From: Planctomycetota bacterium | GTDB lineage: Bacteria; Planctomycetota; UBA1135; UBA2386 | NCBI GenBank assembly: GCA_016716265.1 | Contig: JADJWQ010000001.1 | Coordinates: 1,116,001-1,180,000, forward strand | DNA length: 64,000 nt | Reading direction: 5' to 3' | Shown here: piece by piece, positions 37,236 through 48,292 of the stretch | Numbering within the stretch: position 1 is the first letter of the stretch | How the letters are laid out: each line of letters opens with the position of its first letter | Notes under the pieces: generated by a model | Told to the model about the DNA's origin: nothing | Seen by the model: only the letters and a program-made list of their open reading frames with translations | Databases searched by the model: none | Translations under genes and position numbers: made by a program

Positions 37236-38751
37236 ATGACGCCCCCCGAGTTCGCCAAACAGTTCGGGACAGCCCATCTGGTCCTCCTGGCGCTCCTCGC
37301 GTCCGAACCGCGAACCCAGCGTTTTATTGCCGCACGATTCCAACCGAATCTGACATACGCGCTCGGTCAATTCAGTCCGTTTCGTGACGTCGACCTGAAC
37401 GGCGGACCAGAGTTCGTGTTCACCAGCTACCTTCATCCGAACTCGTCCGAGCTCACCGTGACGTGGAACGACGGCTCGGGCATGCTCGGTCCGGTATCGC
37501 GGTTCCCGGCGCACGCGTCGACGGTCGGTTGGACCATGACATACCCGCTCATCGTCGCCGACATCGACGGAGATGGACGGCTCGATGTCGTGTCTGGGAC
37601 GATGGGTGGCGTCTTCACGAATCCACGGCTACGCTGTCCGTGCCCGGTGCTTGTCTTCATGGGGCTGGGCAACCACCAGTTCGTTGGCGAACCGTTTGGC
37701 AGGTTTGGAGGAGTTCGCCTCCCGGGAAGTGGGTACGGAGGCGCCGCAGACCTCAATGGTGACGGGGCGATCGACTTCCTGTTCTACGATTCCGGCCCCA
37801 AGGTGTTTCTGAACGATGGGACGGGACGCTTCGCACAGCTACCGAACGCGTTCCCTCCCGGTGTGTTCGGGGGCCAGTTCCGGTTCGCCGATCTCGACGG
37901 CGACGGCGACCTGGACTACGTCGCCACCGGCGCCAGCAGTACTGCGGCGGGAGTCTGCCTCAACGATGGCACGGGGCATTTCCCTCAGCAGTTCCTGCTC
38001 ACGACCTCGGGCCTCTACCTGGAGACCCTCGACGTCGATCTCGACGGCGACCAGGACGTCGCTTTCCTGTTCCCCAACGTCAACGCCCTGCCCCCGTCTG
38101 CAGATCTGGATCAACGACGGTCACGCCGGCTTCACGAACGAGCCTCAGCGGCTGTCGGGCATCGATTGGACGAACGTCTCCGGCTACGAGTTCAACATCG
38201 CGGACCTCGACGGGGACGGCGATCCCGACGTCCATCTCGGGACGGTGGTCGTTCCCAACCGGTTCCTTCTCAACGATGGGCGAGGCTTCTTCTCCGATGG
38301 TGAGCTGGCGCTGGGCACCCAGGGTATCTCCTGCTCGCTCGTCCTGGACCTCGACCGCGACGGCGACCCCGACCTGCTCCAGAATCGGGGAGGCAATCCC
38401 GCCGGCTGGTACGTGAACACCACCCGCCAGATCATCGCCGCCGACCCCGTCGTCGGCGGCAGCCTCGATCTCGACCTCTACAGCGACCCCGGCAACACCG
38501 TCGGCTTCGTGCTCGGCTACGTCCGCCGCGACTTCGCCGTGCCCGGCATCGGCTGGCTCGCGATCGATCCAGCCAGCTCCGCCGTCTACCCCGGCGTCTT
38601 CACCGTCCCCCCCGGCCGCAAGGTCCGCGTCTCGATGCCCGTCCCCAACGTCAGCCACCTCCGCGGCCTCCAGCTCCAGGCACAGCTCTTCGAATTCGAC
38701 CGCGCCGCCCGCCCCCGCCTCGGCAACGTCTGGGCCGTCACGATCCAGTAG
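37236..38751 (+). pseudogene. B1: secreted FG-GAP repeat protein with one frameshift
   Basis: Starts 10 bases after the A1 stop, so A and B are a likely operon. Signal-like N-terminus (HLVLLALLASEPRTQ). FG-GAP/VCBS motifs: DIDGDGRLDVVSG, DLNGDGAIDFLFYDSG, DLDGDGDLDYVATG, DVDLDGDQDVAFLF. The C-terminal ~110 residues (from NTTRQIIAADPVVGG to GNVWAVTIQ) are the same in all four B genes. An extra C at 38091-38095 (C5 against C4 in B3 and B4) shifts the frame after NVNALP; the rest is open to the stop at 38751. Without it the product would be about 504 residues. Likely exported, calcium-binding, of unknown partner. Confidence 0.75.
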
Positions 38752-39385
38752 GCCCCGGCCGGTCCCGGCCGCGACCGCCATGCGAGTCGGATCGGCCACA
38801 GCGGCGGCCTCTGTCGCACTCCGTTCGACCTGCGGTGCGGGGCGGCAGCACCTCGATGCCACGCCACACGAAGGCTTCGCGACCACGACCCTCGGATCGG
38901 CACGTCGTGTGGGCGCGCTCCCCGGAGCCGGGCGTGTCTGGCCGACCGCCAGCACGCCCGGCCTTCGAGGTGCACACGCGACTCGCGCTCCGCCCATCGA
39001 CCGGCGTGCCGCTCACGGATCTGCCGGGGCAGGGCCGTTCCGCCCGCCGATCGACGCGCAGGTGCACTGCCTGCTCCGGCTCGCGGACTCGGAGGACCAG
39101 AGCCACCGCGTCGTCCAGGCGGTCCGCCGTCCGCCGTGTCGAGCACCGGTGATGGGTGCGACCTGTCCGTCGCCAACCTCCAGTGACGCGTTCGCCCGGC
39201 TGGAACCTCGGCTCCCGCGCACCCCCGGGTTCACCCGGGGTCGCGACCGACGATCAATCTCGGATCAGGACGAAAGTCCTCGTCGCGGATCGATGTTCCC
39301 TCGACGTCGCCGCGACAGACCAGCGCGAGCGAGGAAGGGCTCCCCGCATCGAGCGGCTCGCGGCGTGCTACCCTCGGAGAGTCTC
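38752..39385 (+). repeat. inter-unit spacer 1 plus leader 2
   Basis: 634 bases between B1 stop and A2 start. The first ~445 bases are the spacer, nearly identical after B2 and B3 but absent after B4. It opens with a GC-only inverted repeat (CGGCCG-GTCC-CGGCCG) just after the B stop and has no T-run. ORFs on both strands of the spacer are not convincing. The last 165 bases are the leader. Confidence 0.6.
39221..39385 (+). promoter_or_regulatory. conserved structured leader, unit 2
   Basis: Same two hairpins as leader 1, with the AGGAC-GAAA-GTCCT hairpin starting at 39267 and the GGAG ribosome site before the ATG at 39386. Confidence 0.5.
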
Positions 39386-39395
39386 ATGCTCAGGT

Positions 39396-39408
39396 CCTCC
39401 TCCCTTTT
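39396..39408 (+). repeat. mixed pyrimidine tract in place of poly-C, unit 2
   Basis: After ATGCTCAGGT this unit has CCTCCTCCCTTTT instead of a C run. The 13 bases leave the ATG at 39386 two bases out of frame with gene A2. Confidence 0.8.
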
Positions 39409-39459
39409 GGGAAGGAACGGCGGTCTGACCTCGCCCGCGCGTTCGCTCGCACGCTCCTC

Positions 39460-42000
39460 GTGAGCGGCATCCTCGTCGGCAGCGCGTTCGCGCAGCAGCG
39501 GACGGCCTTCGTGTTCCACGTCTACGTGGACCCGATCTACGGCGACAACCTGCTCGCCACGCAGTTCGACCCGTCGAATACCGCCGGGCCGTCGAACGTG
39601 CCGCTGCTCGGGGAGCATCCGCATCTCGATGCGCAGGGCGTCCGACGGATCCAGGGCCTCCTGCAACACGCGCCATACCCCTTCCGCACCCTCACCACCC
39701 CCGCCGGATCAGGGACCGCCCTCGGCGCCATCGACTGGATCGAGCAGACGATCGGGGCGCTACCACGAAACGGCGCAGGCCCGACCGGCTACACCATCGA
39801 CCATGTCATCGTCCACTGCCTGCCCGGACTCTACGGCCCGCGCAGCGGTCAACCCATCGACCCACACAGCGGCCTGGCGTTCAACGGCGAGCAGTTCCCG
39901 ATCGTCATCGCGCGACACCGCGTCTCCCTCCAGGGGACGTCCGCTCTCGACACGATCTTCGACGCGCGCGGTCAGTTCACGCACATCCTCGAGCTCCGCC
40001 AGGACGTCCAATCGCTCACCAACCACGACTTCGTCGACGGGATCACCTTCCGCAACGCCGCCACCCGGTCGGCACCTCCCTTCACGCCGGGCTCCGGAGC
40101 GGCGATCTGGATCCGCGGCACCCGCGTGCCCGAGATGATGATCCCCGTCAGCACCGCGATCACGAACTGCTTCTTCCAGGGCAACGCCGTCGGTATCGCG
40201 ATCGACGCGACCGCCGTCGTCGAGCCGATGCTCGGCCTGTGGGCGAACCACCGCATCCGCGTGTTCAACAACACGTTCGCCTGGAACGTCATCGGGGTCT
40301 GGCAGGGCAACACCGGCGACACCGTGCCCGCGCCGAGCGTGCTCAGCGCCGTCTTCGCGAACAACATCTTCGACGTCGGCAGTCCGAACGGCTTCCCGGC
40401 GGGTGCGTCGGCCTTCGAGGGCATCGACACCTTCCAGCGCGAGGTCACGATGCACGGCACCCACCCCGTCAGCCGACTCGACTTCAACGCGTTCCCCGAC
40501 GAGCGCACCGGTGCCGGCGTGCCGGTCTGGTTCAACAATGGCGCGACGATCGGCCCCTGGCAGACTGCCTGGCCGACGTTCAACACCCCGGAGACCCCCG
40601 CGCGCGTCGACCTGACCGTCTTCGCCCAGCAGCCACGGGTCCTGTTCATCGCCGACGCCCTGCGTCTCGGCGGCTCCGGCGTGACCTCCGAGCACGACCT
40701 GCGTCTGTGCCCCAACGTCAGCACGGCCATCGATCGCACCACGCCCTCGCCGACGGCCTTCAACCCCTGCATCGACCGCGGCATCGACGCCGATCCGAAC
40801 GTGCGCCCGGGCTTCGGCTGGGGCACGATCGTCTTCGGCAACGTCACCTCCGTGCTCCTCGAGGACCTCGGACTTCCGCCGGGCTCCGAGGAGGTCCCGA
40901 TCACCGGCTGGGACGTCGACGCCGAGGGCTTCGGCAACCCCCGCAGCGTCCCGGACAGTGACCTGCCCTACCCGCAGGACCAGCGCGGCTTCGTCGATCT
41001 CGGCGCCGACGAATGCGACGACCTGATCGTCGCGGGCTTCGTGCCCGGCACCCGGTTGTTCACCGTCACGCCCGTCGCACCGATCCGGGATCACACCCGC
41101 ATCTTCTTCTTCGGCGAGATCGGCACCGTCGCTCCGCGACCCGTCTTCAACAGCATCGTCGGCGGCGTCGCCACGCTCGGGATGATCTTCGACTGGTACC
41201 CGCATGCGACGAACCCGGATCCCTCAGAGGCGACGCTCGGGAACTTCACCGACGCGGTTGCCTGGGGAGCAGCGGTTCAGCAGGCGACCCTTCGAGCCTA
41301 TCAAGTCAACGCTGGATATCCTCCCCGCAGATCGATTCCTCGCAATCTGCGATGCGACTTCAGCCCACACCTCATTACCGACTTCCATCCGCTGTGGGGC
41401 AACCCGCTGTTCGCGGGCCTCGTGAACAGCACGGATGGGGACGGCTATGCTTGCAATCCATGGCATGCCAACGATCCGCTGCAGCTGAGTCCTCCACTGC
41501 CTCCAGTGCCGCAGCCCGATGGCTACGCAAACATGCTGCTGGACAACCAGTGTCTCTTCTCTAATCGAGGACAACCTGCACACACAACTTACTTCTCGAC
41601 CGTCATCCCGCCACAACTCCCCAGTGTCACATATGTGGCCGCCGGACACCTCAATCCGCCGGGCGCTTTCATACCAGCTGCGCCTGATTCAACCTGGCTG
41701 GTCCAGGCCCTCGGCGTAGGCGCCTTCGGTCCCTTCGGAACCTGCGCACTGCCGGATCTCTACTTCGGACCGTTCTGCTACAACTCACTGCCGGTGGGGT
41801 GCCCTGACACGGTCGTCGAGCTGCCTAACGAGCACGGACTAGGAAGGCGATTCAATCTCGAGATGGATGTCCCGAACGGAACCCATCGCAATCTGCAAAC
41901 GTTCCTCTGGATCTTCCCCAACTTCCCGCCGGGTGAAGACGACGAAGACCACGGTCTGTCTGGCGATGCAGCGACCGAGATGAACAATCGCTCAGGCTGA
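39460..42000 (+). CDS. A2: secreted right-handed beta-helix protein
   Basis: 846 residues from the GTG at 39460. The rest of the array suggests that the true start is the ATG at 39386, which has the ribosome site and would supply the basic n-region of the signal peptide, but it is out of frame here because of the tract at 39396-39408. Translation from that ATG stops at the TGA that overlaps this GTG (GTGA), so re-initiation is possible and would give a shortened signal sequence. The body is uninterrupted: DUF1565-like N-terminus, beta-helix core and a divergent C-terminal ~230 residues with conserved patches (NMLLDNQCLFSN, LPNEHGLGRRFNLEMDVP). The gene is followed 7 bases later by B2. Confidence 0.85.
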   Translation: MSGILVGSAFAQQRTAFVFHVYVDPIYGDNLLATQFDPSNTAGPSNVPLLGEHPHLDAQGVRRIQGLLQHAPYPFRTLTTPAGSGTALGAIDWIEQTIGALPRNGAGPTGYTIDHVIVHCLPGLYGPRSGQPIDPHSGLAFNGEQFPIVIARHRVSLQGTSALDTIFDARGQFTHILELRQDVQSLTNHDFVDGITFRNAATRSAPPFTPGSGAAIWIRGTRVPEMMIPVSTAITNCFFQGNAVGIAIDATAVVEPMLGLWANHRIRVFNNTFAWNVIGVWQGNTGDTVPAPSVLSAVFANNIFDVGSPNGFPAGASAFEGIDTFQREVTMHGTHPVSRLDFNAFPDERTGAGVPVWFNNGATIGPWQTAWPTFNTPETPARVDLTVFAQQPRVLFIADALRLGGSGVTSEHDLRLCPNVSTAIDRTTPSPTAFNPCIDRGIDADPNVRPGFGWGTIVFGNVTSVLLEDLGLPPGSEEVPITGWDVDAEGFGNPRSVPDSDLPYPQDQRGFVDLGADECDDLIVAGFVPGTRLFTVTPVAPIRDHTRIFFFGEIGTVAPRPVFNSIVGGVATLGMIFDWYPHATNPDPSEATLGNFTDAVAWGAAVQQATLRAYQVNAGYPPRRSIPRNLRCDFSPHLITDFHPLWGNPLFAGLVNSTDGDGYACNPWHANDPLQLSPPLPPVPQPDGYANMLLDNQCLFSNRGQPAHTTYFSTVIPPQLPSVTYVAAGHLNPPGAFIPAAPDSTWLVQALGVGAFGPFGTCALPDLYFGPFCYNSLPVGCPDTVVELPNEHGLGRRFNLEMDVPNGTHRNLQTFLWIFPNFPPGEDDEDHGLSGDAATEMNNRSG

Positions 42001-42007
42001 GGACTCG

Positions 42008-43537
42008 ATGATGACACGAATCTGGCTGATGGCGCAACCTACTCAAGTCGTCGTCTTCTTGGCGGGTGTCGCATTATTCGCGACTCCGGCGCCGTCTCAG
42101 CGGTTCGTGCCTGCGCGCGCCCAGATGAACCTGATCGCATCCCTACCTGCGTTCCCCACGTTGGACGTCGACGGAAACGGCGCACCCGAGTTCTTTTCTA
42201 CTGAATTCGTGTACCCCGATTCGAGCGATCTATTGATCGTGCGAAACGACGGCTCGGGCCTTCTCGGGCCGGTCTCGCGATTCCGCGCGCATACGTCTAC
42301 TCTGGGATGGATCATGGAGCGGCCGCTGCTTCTCGCCGACATTGACCGAGATGGGATGGTCGACGTCGTGTCGCATACTGTCGGCAGCCTCTTCATCCAT
42401 CCCGCACGTCCCTGTCCGTGCCCGCTGATGGTCTTCATGGGCCTGGGCAATGGCCGATTTGCCGGCGAGCCGTTCGGTAGATTCGGAGGACTCCGTCTTC
42501 CTGGAACTAGCTACGCCGGCGCAGCAGACCTGAATGGCGATGGAGCGGTCGACTTCCTATTCTACGATTCTGGCGCCAAGGTGTTTCTCAATGACGGAAC
42601 GGGTCACTTCGCGGAGCTACCCAATGCGTTCCCCGTTGGTGCCACCGGTGCCGCACTCCGGCTCGTGGATCTGGACGGCGATAGATATGTGGACTACGTC
42701 GCCACGAACGCAACTACGACGGGAGCAGGGGTTTTCCTGAACGACCGGACAGGTCGTTTTCCACAGCAAGTCTGGCTCACGACTCCGGGCCTTCTCCTCG
42801 AGACCGCCGACTTCGATCTCGATGGCGACCAGGACATCGCCTTCCTGTTTCCCAACCTCAATGCTCTGCCTCGCCTGGAGATCTGGATAAACGACGGGCG
42901 CGCGGCGTTCACGAACGAGCCGTTGCGGTTGCCGGGTGTCGATTGGACCGACGTAATCGGATATCCCGGGCATCCCTTCGTCGTCGAAGATCTGGATTGC
43001 GACGGCGACCACGATTTCATACTGAGTCGTGGGTCAAGGCCATCCCTGTTCCTGCTCAATGACGGCCACGGGTTCTTCTCCGACGGCACGACGGCTCTCG
43101 GCGCCCAGAATGTCGTCGGCGACCTGGCCGTCGACCTCGACCGCGATGGCGACCCCGACCTGCTCGACTTCAGACAGTCGAATCCGGCAATCTGGTACGT
43201 GAACACCACCCGCCAGATCATCGCCGCCGACCCCGTCGTCGGCGGCAGCCTCGATCTCGACCTCTACAGCGACCCCGGCAACACCGTCGGCTTCGTGCTC
43301 GGCTACGTCCGCCGCGACTTCGCCGTGCCCGGCATCGGCTGGCTCGCGATCGATCCAGCCAGCTCCGCCGTCTACCCCGGCGTCTTCACCGTCCCCCCCG
43401 GCCGCAAGGTCCGCGTCTCGATGCCCGTCCCCAACGTCAGCCACCTCCGCGGCCTCCAGCTCCAGGCACAGCTCTTCGAATTCGACCGCGCCGCCCGCCC
43501 CCGCCTCGGCAACGTCTGGGCCGTCACGATCCAGTAG
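42008..43537 (+). CDS. B2: secreted FG-GAP repeat protein, most divergent copy
   Basis: 509 residues, intact. The N-terminus has a signal-like segment (VVVFLAGVALFATPAPSQ). FG-GAP motifs are DVDGNGAPEFF, DIDRDGMVDVVSH, DLNGDGAVDFLFYDSG, DLDGDRYVDYVAT, DFDLDGDQDIAFLF and DLDCDGDHDFILSRG. It differs from B1, B3 and B4 through most of its length and becomes identical only from NTTRQIIAADPVVGG onward (about 43200). The boundary is sharp, as expected from recombination or gene conversion at the shared 3' end. Role unknown; co-transcription with A2 is likely. Confidence 0.88.
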   Translation: MMTRIWLMAQPTQVVVFLAGVALFATPAPSQRFVPARAQMNLIASLPAFPTLDVDGNGAPEFFSTEFVYPDSSDLLIVRNDGSGLLGPVSRFRAHTSTLGWIMERPLLLADIDRDGMVDVVSHTVGSLFIHPARPCPCPLMVFMGLGNGRFAGEPFGRFGGLRLPGTSYAGAADLNGDGAVDFLFYDSGAKVFLNDGTGHFAELPNAFPVGATGAALRLVDLDGDRYVDYVATNATTTGAGVFLNDRTGRFPQQVWLTTPGLLLETADFDLDGDQDIAFLFPNLNALPRLEIWINDGRAAFTNEPLRLPGVDWTDVIGYPGHPFVVEDLDCDGDHDFILSRGSRPSLFLLNDGHGFFSDGTTALGAQNVVGDLAVDLDRDGDPDLLDFRQSNPAIWYVNTTRQIIAADPVVGGSLDLDLYSDPGNTVGFVLGYVRRDFAVPGIGWLAIDPASSAVYPGVFTVPPGRKVRVSMPVPNVSHLRGLQLQAQLFEFDRAARPRLGNVWAVTIQ

Positions 43538-44172
43538 GCCCCCGGCCGGTCCCGGCCGCGACCGCCATGCGAGTCGGATCGGCCACAGCGGCGGCCTCTG
43601 TCGCACTCCGTTCGACCTGCGGTGCGGGGCGGCAGCACCTCGATGCCACGCCACACGAAGGCTTCGCGACCACGACCCTCGGATCGGCACGTCGTGTGGG
43701 CGCGCTCCCCGGAGCCGGGCGTGTCTGGCCGACCGCCAGCACGCCCGGCCTTCGAGGTGCACACGCGACTCGCGCTCCGCCCATCGACCGGCGTGCCGCT
43801 CACGGATCTGCCGGGGCAGGGCCGTTCCGCCCGCCGATCGACGCGCAGGTGCACTGCCTGCTCCGGCTCGCGGACTCGGAGGACCAGAGCCACCGCGTCG
43901 TCCAGGCGGTCCGCCGTCCGCCGTGTCGAGCACCGGTGATGGGTGCGACCTGTCCGTCGCCAACCTCCAGTGACGCGTTCGCCCGGCTGGAACCTCGGCT
44001 CACGCGCACCCCCGGGTTCACCCGGGGTCGCGACCGACGATCCATCTCGGATCAGGACGAAAGTCCTCGTCGCGGATCGATGTTCCCTCGACGTCGCCGC
44101 GACAGACCAGCGCGAGCGAGGAAGGGCTCCCCGCATCGAGCGGCTCGCGGCGTGCTACCCTCGGAGAGTCTC
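43538..44172 (+). repeat. inter-unit spacer 2 plus leader 3
   Basis: 635 bases, one C longer than spacer 1 in the run after the B stop (taggccccc against taggcccc) and otherwise almost the same sequence. No gene supported. Confidence 0.6.
44008..44172 (+). promoter_or_regulatory. conserved structured leader, unit 3
   Basis: Same hairpins as leader 1, with one base change between the hairpins (gatccatc for gatcaatc). GGAG lies before the ATG at 44173. Confidence 0.5.
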
Positions 44173-44182
44173 ATGCTCAGGT

Positions 44183-44192
44183 CCCCCCCCCC
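44183..44192 (+). repeat. poly-C tract C10 after A3 start codon
   Basis: Ten C's beginning ten bases after the ATG at 44173. Two more than in unit 1, so the reading frame ends at the TGA overlapping the GTG at 44244. Confidence 0.85.
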
Positions 44193-44243
44193 GGGAAGGA
44201 ACGGCGGTCTGACCTCGCCCGCGCGTTCGCTCGCACGCTCCTC

Positions 44244-46770
44244 GTGAGCGGCATCCTCGTCGGCAGCGCGTTCGCGCAGCAGCGGACGGCCTTCGTGTTC
44301 CACGTCTACGTGGACCCGATCTACGGCGACAACCCGCTCGCCACGCAGTTCAACCCGTCGAATACCGCCGGGCCGTCGAACGTGCCGCTGCTCGGGCGGC
44401 ATCCGCATCTCGATGCGCAGGGCGTCCGACGGATCCAGGGCCTCCTGCAACACGCGCCATACCCCTTCCGCACCCTCACCACCCCCGCCGGATCAGGGAC
44501 CGCCCTCGGCGCCATCGACTGGATCGAGCAGACGATCGGGGCGCTACCACGAAACGGCGCAGGCCCGACCGGCTACACCATCGACCATGTCATCGTCCAC
44601 TGCCTGCCCGGACTCTACGGCCCGCGCAGCAGTCAACCCATCGACCCACAGAGCGGCCTGGCGTTCAACGGCGAGCAGTTCCCGATCGTCATCGCGCGAC
44701 ACCGCGTCTCCCTCCAGGGAACGTCCGCTCTCGACACGATCTTCGACGCGCGCGGTCAGTCCACGCACATCCTCGAACTCCGCCAGGACGTCCAATCGCT
44801 CACCAACCACGACTTCGTCGACGGGATCACCTTCCGCAACGCCGCCACCCGGTCGGCACCTCCCTTCACGCCGGGCTCCGGAGCGGCGATCTGGATCCGC
44901 GGCACCCGCGTGCCCGAGATGATGATCCCCGTCAGCACCGCGATCACGAACTGCTTCTTCCAGGGCAACGCCGTCGGTATCGCGATCGACGCGACCGCCG
45001 TCGTCGAGCCGATGCTCGGCCTGTGGGCGAACCACCGCATCCGCGTGTTCAACAACACGTTCGCCTGGAACGTCATCGGGGTCTGGCAGGGCAACACCGG
45101 CGACACCGTGCCCGCGCCGAGCGTGCTCAGCTCCGTCTTCGCGAACAACATCTTCGACGTCGGTAGTCCGAACGGCTTCCCGGCGGGTGCGTCGGCCTTC
45201 GAGGGCATCGACACCTTCCAGCGCGAGGTCACGATGCACGGCACCCACCCCGTCAGCCGACTCGACTTCAACGCGTTCCCCGACGAGCGCACCGGTGCCG
45301 GCGTGCCGGTCTGGTTCAACAATGGAACGACGATCGGTCCCTGGCAGACTGCCTGGCCGACGTTCAACACCCCGGAGACCCCCGCGCGCGTCGACCTGAC
45401 CGTCTTCGCCCAGCAGCCACGGGTCCTGTTCATCGCCGACGCCCTGCGTCTCGGCGGCTCCGGCGTGACCTCCGAGCACGACCTGCGTCTGTGCCCCAAC
45501 GTCAGCACGGCCATCGATCGCACCACGCCCTCTCCGACGGCCTTCAACCCCTGCATCGACCGGGGCATCGACGCCGATCCGAACGTGCGCCCGGGCTTCG
45601 GCTGGGGCACGATCGTCTTCGGCAACGTCACCTCCGTGCTCCTCGAGGACCTCGGACTTCCGCCGGGCTCCGAGGAGGTCCCGATCACCGGCTGGGACGT
45701 CGACGCCGAGGGCTTCGGCAACCCCCCGCAGCGTCCCGGACAGTGACCTGCCCTACCCGCAGGACCAGCGCGGCTTCGTCGATCTCGGCGCCGACGAATG
45801 CGACGACCTGATCGTCGCGGGCTTCGTGCCCGGCACCCGGTTGTTCACCGTCACGCCCGTCGCACCGATCCGGGATCACACCAGGATCTTCTTCTTCGGC
45901 GAGATCGGCACCGTCGCTCCGCGACCCGTCTTCAACAGCATCGTCGGCGGCGTCGCCACGCTCGGGATGATCTTCGATTGGTACCCGCACGCGACGAACC
46001 CCGATCCCTCCGAGGCGACGCTCGGGAACTTCACCGACGCGAATGCCTGGGCAGCCGCCGTCCAACAGGCGCCTCTCCGAGCAGACCAGATCTATGCCGG
46101 CAACCCACCGCGCAGACAGATCCCCCGTAATCTACGGTGTGACTTCAGTCCGCACCTCATCACCGACTTCCATCCACTATGGGGGAACCCTCTGTTCGAT
46201 AACGCCGTTTCCAATCTGTTCGGCGACGGCTATGCATGCAATCCCTGGTACCGCAACGATCCACCGAACCCGTACATCCCGTCGCAACCAGCACGGGACG
46301 GGACACCGAACATGCTGACGGACAACCAGTGCCTATTCTTCAATCGAGACTGGACGCCACACTCTTCGTATTTCACGTCCCAGGGCGTTCCGGGGCTCAC
46401 ATACGTTGCCTCCGGACACATCAACGCACCTGGAACATTCACCCAACTAGCTCCCGGCACAACTTGGCTCGTGCAGTCCTTCGGAGTCAGCGTATTCGGA
46501 CCACTATCCCCCTGCTCCCTTCCCGATATCTATTTCGGTCCTTTCTGTTACAACGCCATTCCGTCAGGCTGCCCGGATTCGGTCATTGAGTTGCCCAACG
46601 AACACGGCCTCGGCCGACGCTTCAACCTCGAGGCGGACGTTCCGGATGGATCACACCGCAACATGCAAACTCTTCTATGGATATTCCCGAACTTCCCGCC
46701 CGACGAGAATTCCGAAGACGAAGGCCTGCCCTTCGACGCAGCAGGAGAAATGCACCTCCGCTCGAGATGA
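44244..46770 (+). pseudogene. A3: secreted beta-helix protein with frameshift
   Basis: Unit 3 A gene. The ATG at 44173 is out of frame through its C10 tract; the body is open from the GTG at 44244 to 45746. There an extra C in GGCAACCCCCC (C6 against C5 elsewhere, about 45723-45728) causes a stop. The remainder is open to 46770 in the next frame, including GRRFNLEADVPDG. The N-terminal part is nearly identical to A1, A2 and A4. The last ~230 residues are the most divergent of the four and come from a less GC-rich stretch. Either inactivated or affected by a consensus error. Confidence 0.75.
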
Positions 46771-46780
46771 GGAATTCGCG

Positions 46781-48292
46781 ATGGTTCTGATCCGCTCTGC
46801 GGCACGGGCCGTGTGCGCCTTGTTGGCAATTGCGGTCTGCGGAGCTCCGGGAAGCTCCCAGCGATTCGTCCCCGCACGGTTTCAACCCAATCTGACCGGT
46901 GCGTTCGGCCCACTCTATCCCGCGCAGGACGTCGATCACAACGGCGCGCCAGAGTTTGTATTCGGCACCTCCGTGTACCCGGCGTCGTCGGAAATCAAGA
47001 TCATCTGGAACGACGGGTCAGGCCTGCTAGGTCCGACTTCGCGATTCCCGTCCCACGCGACGACCGTGGGCTGGTTCATCCAGACACCGATTCTGTTGGC
47101 AGACATCGACCTCGATGGACTGACAGACATCGTGGCAGGAACTCACGGCAGCGTCTTCGTCAATCCGCCTCTGTTGTGTCCCTGCCCTGTCATCGTCTTC
47201 ATGGGTCTGGGCAACGGCCGATTCGCCGGTGAGCCGTTCGGCAGGTTCGGGGGAATCCGTCTCCCGGATGGTGCACACGGCGGCGCAGCGGATCTGAATG
47301 GTGACGGGGCGATCGACTTCCTGTTCTACGATTCCGGACCCAAGGTGTTTCTGAACGATGGGACGGGACGCTTCGCACAGCTACCGAACGCGTTCCCTCC
47401 CGGCGTGTTCGGGGGCCAGTTCCGGTTCGCCGATCTCGACGGCGACGGCGACCTGGACTACGTCGCCACCGGCGCCAGCAGTACTGCGGCGGGAGTCTGC
47501 CTCAACGATGGCACGGGGCATTTCCCTCAGCAGTTCCTGCTCACGACCTCGGGCCTCTACCTGGAGACCCTCGACGTCGATCTCGACGGCGACCAGGACG
47601 TCGCTTTCCTGTTCCCCAACGTCAACGCCCTGCCCCGTCTGCAGATCTGGATCAACGACGGTCACGCCGGCTTCACGAACGAGCCTCAGCGGCTGTCGGG
47701 CATCGATTGGACGAACGTCTCCGGCTACGGGTTCAACATCGCGGACCTCGACGGGGACGGCGATCCCGACGTCCATCTCGGGACGGTGGCCGTTCCCAAC
47801 CGGTTCCTTCTCAACGACGGGCGAGGCTTCTTCTCCGATGGTGAGCTGGTGCTGGGCACCCAGGGTATCTACTGCTCGCTCGTCCTGGACCTCGACCGCG
47901 ACGGCGACCCCGACCTGCTCCAGAATCGGGGAGGCAATCCCGCCGGCTGGTTCGTGAACACCACCCGCCAGATCATCGCCGCCGACCCCGTCGTCGGCGG
48001 CAGCCTCGACCTCGACCTCTACAGCGACCCCGGCAACACCGTCGGCTTCGTGCTCGGCTACGTCCGCCGCGACTTCGCCGTGCCCGGCATCGGCTGGCTC
48101 GCGATCGATCCAGCCAGCTCCGCCGTCTACCCCGGCGTCTTCACCGTCCCCCCCGGCCGCAAGGTCCGCGTCTCGATGCCCGTCCCCAACGTCAGCCACC
48201 TCCGCGGCCTCCAGCTCCAGGCACAGCTCTTCGAATTCGACCGCGCCGCCCGCCCCCGCCTCGGCAACGTCTGGGCCGTCACGATCCAGTAG
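46781..48292 (+). CDS. B3: secreted FG-GAP repeat protein
   Basis: 503 residues, intact, from the ATG at 46781 with GAGGA 7 bases upstream. Signal-like N-terminus (ARAVCALLAIAVCGAPGSSQ). FG-GAP motifs as in B1 (DIDLDGLTDIVAG, DLNGDGAIDFLFYDSG, DLDGDGDLDYVATG, DLDGDGDPDVHLG). From about 47294 it is nearly identical to B1 and B4, while the first ~170 residues are its own. It shows what B1 and B4 would encode without their single-base shifts. The in-frame extension upstream to 46586 lies inside A3 and is not used. Confidence 0.9.
   Translation: MVLIRSAARAVCALLAIAVCGAPGSSQRFVPARFQPNLTGAFGPLYPAQDVDHNGAPEFVFGTSVYPASSEIKIIWNDGSGLLGPTSRFPSHATTVGWFIQTPILLADIDLDGLTDIVAGTHGSVFVNPPLLCPCPVIVFMGLGNGRFAGEPFGRFGGIRLPDGAHGGAADLNGDGAIDFLFYDSGPKVFLNDGTGRFAQLPNAFPPGVFGGQFRFADLDGDGDLDYVATGASSTAAGVCLNDGTGHFPQQFLLTTSGLYLETLDVDLDGDQDVAFLFPNVNALPRLQIWINDGHAGFTNEPQRLSGIDWTNVSGYGFNIADLDGDGDPDVHLGTVAVPNRFLLNDGRGFFSDGELVLGTQGIYCSLVLDLDRDGDPDLLQNRGGNPAGWFVNTTRQIIAADPVVGGSLDLDLYSDPGNTVGFVLGYVRRDFAVPGIGWLAIDPASSAVYPGVFTVPPGRKVRVSMPVPNVSHLRGLQLQAQLFEFDRAARPRLGNVWAVTIQ

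Noticed and set aside
38780..39463. Open frame through the inter-unit spacer and leader into the A2 start
   Set aside because: Its product is Arg/Pro/Ala-rich without a domain. It is conserved only because the DNA is duplicated, and it ends at the GTGA that matters for the A gene, not for this frame.
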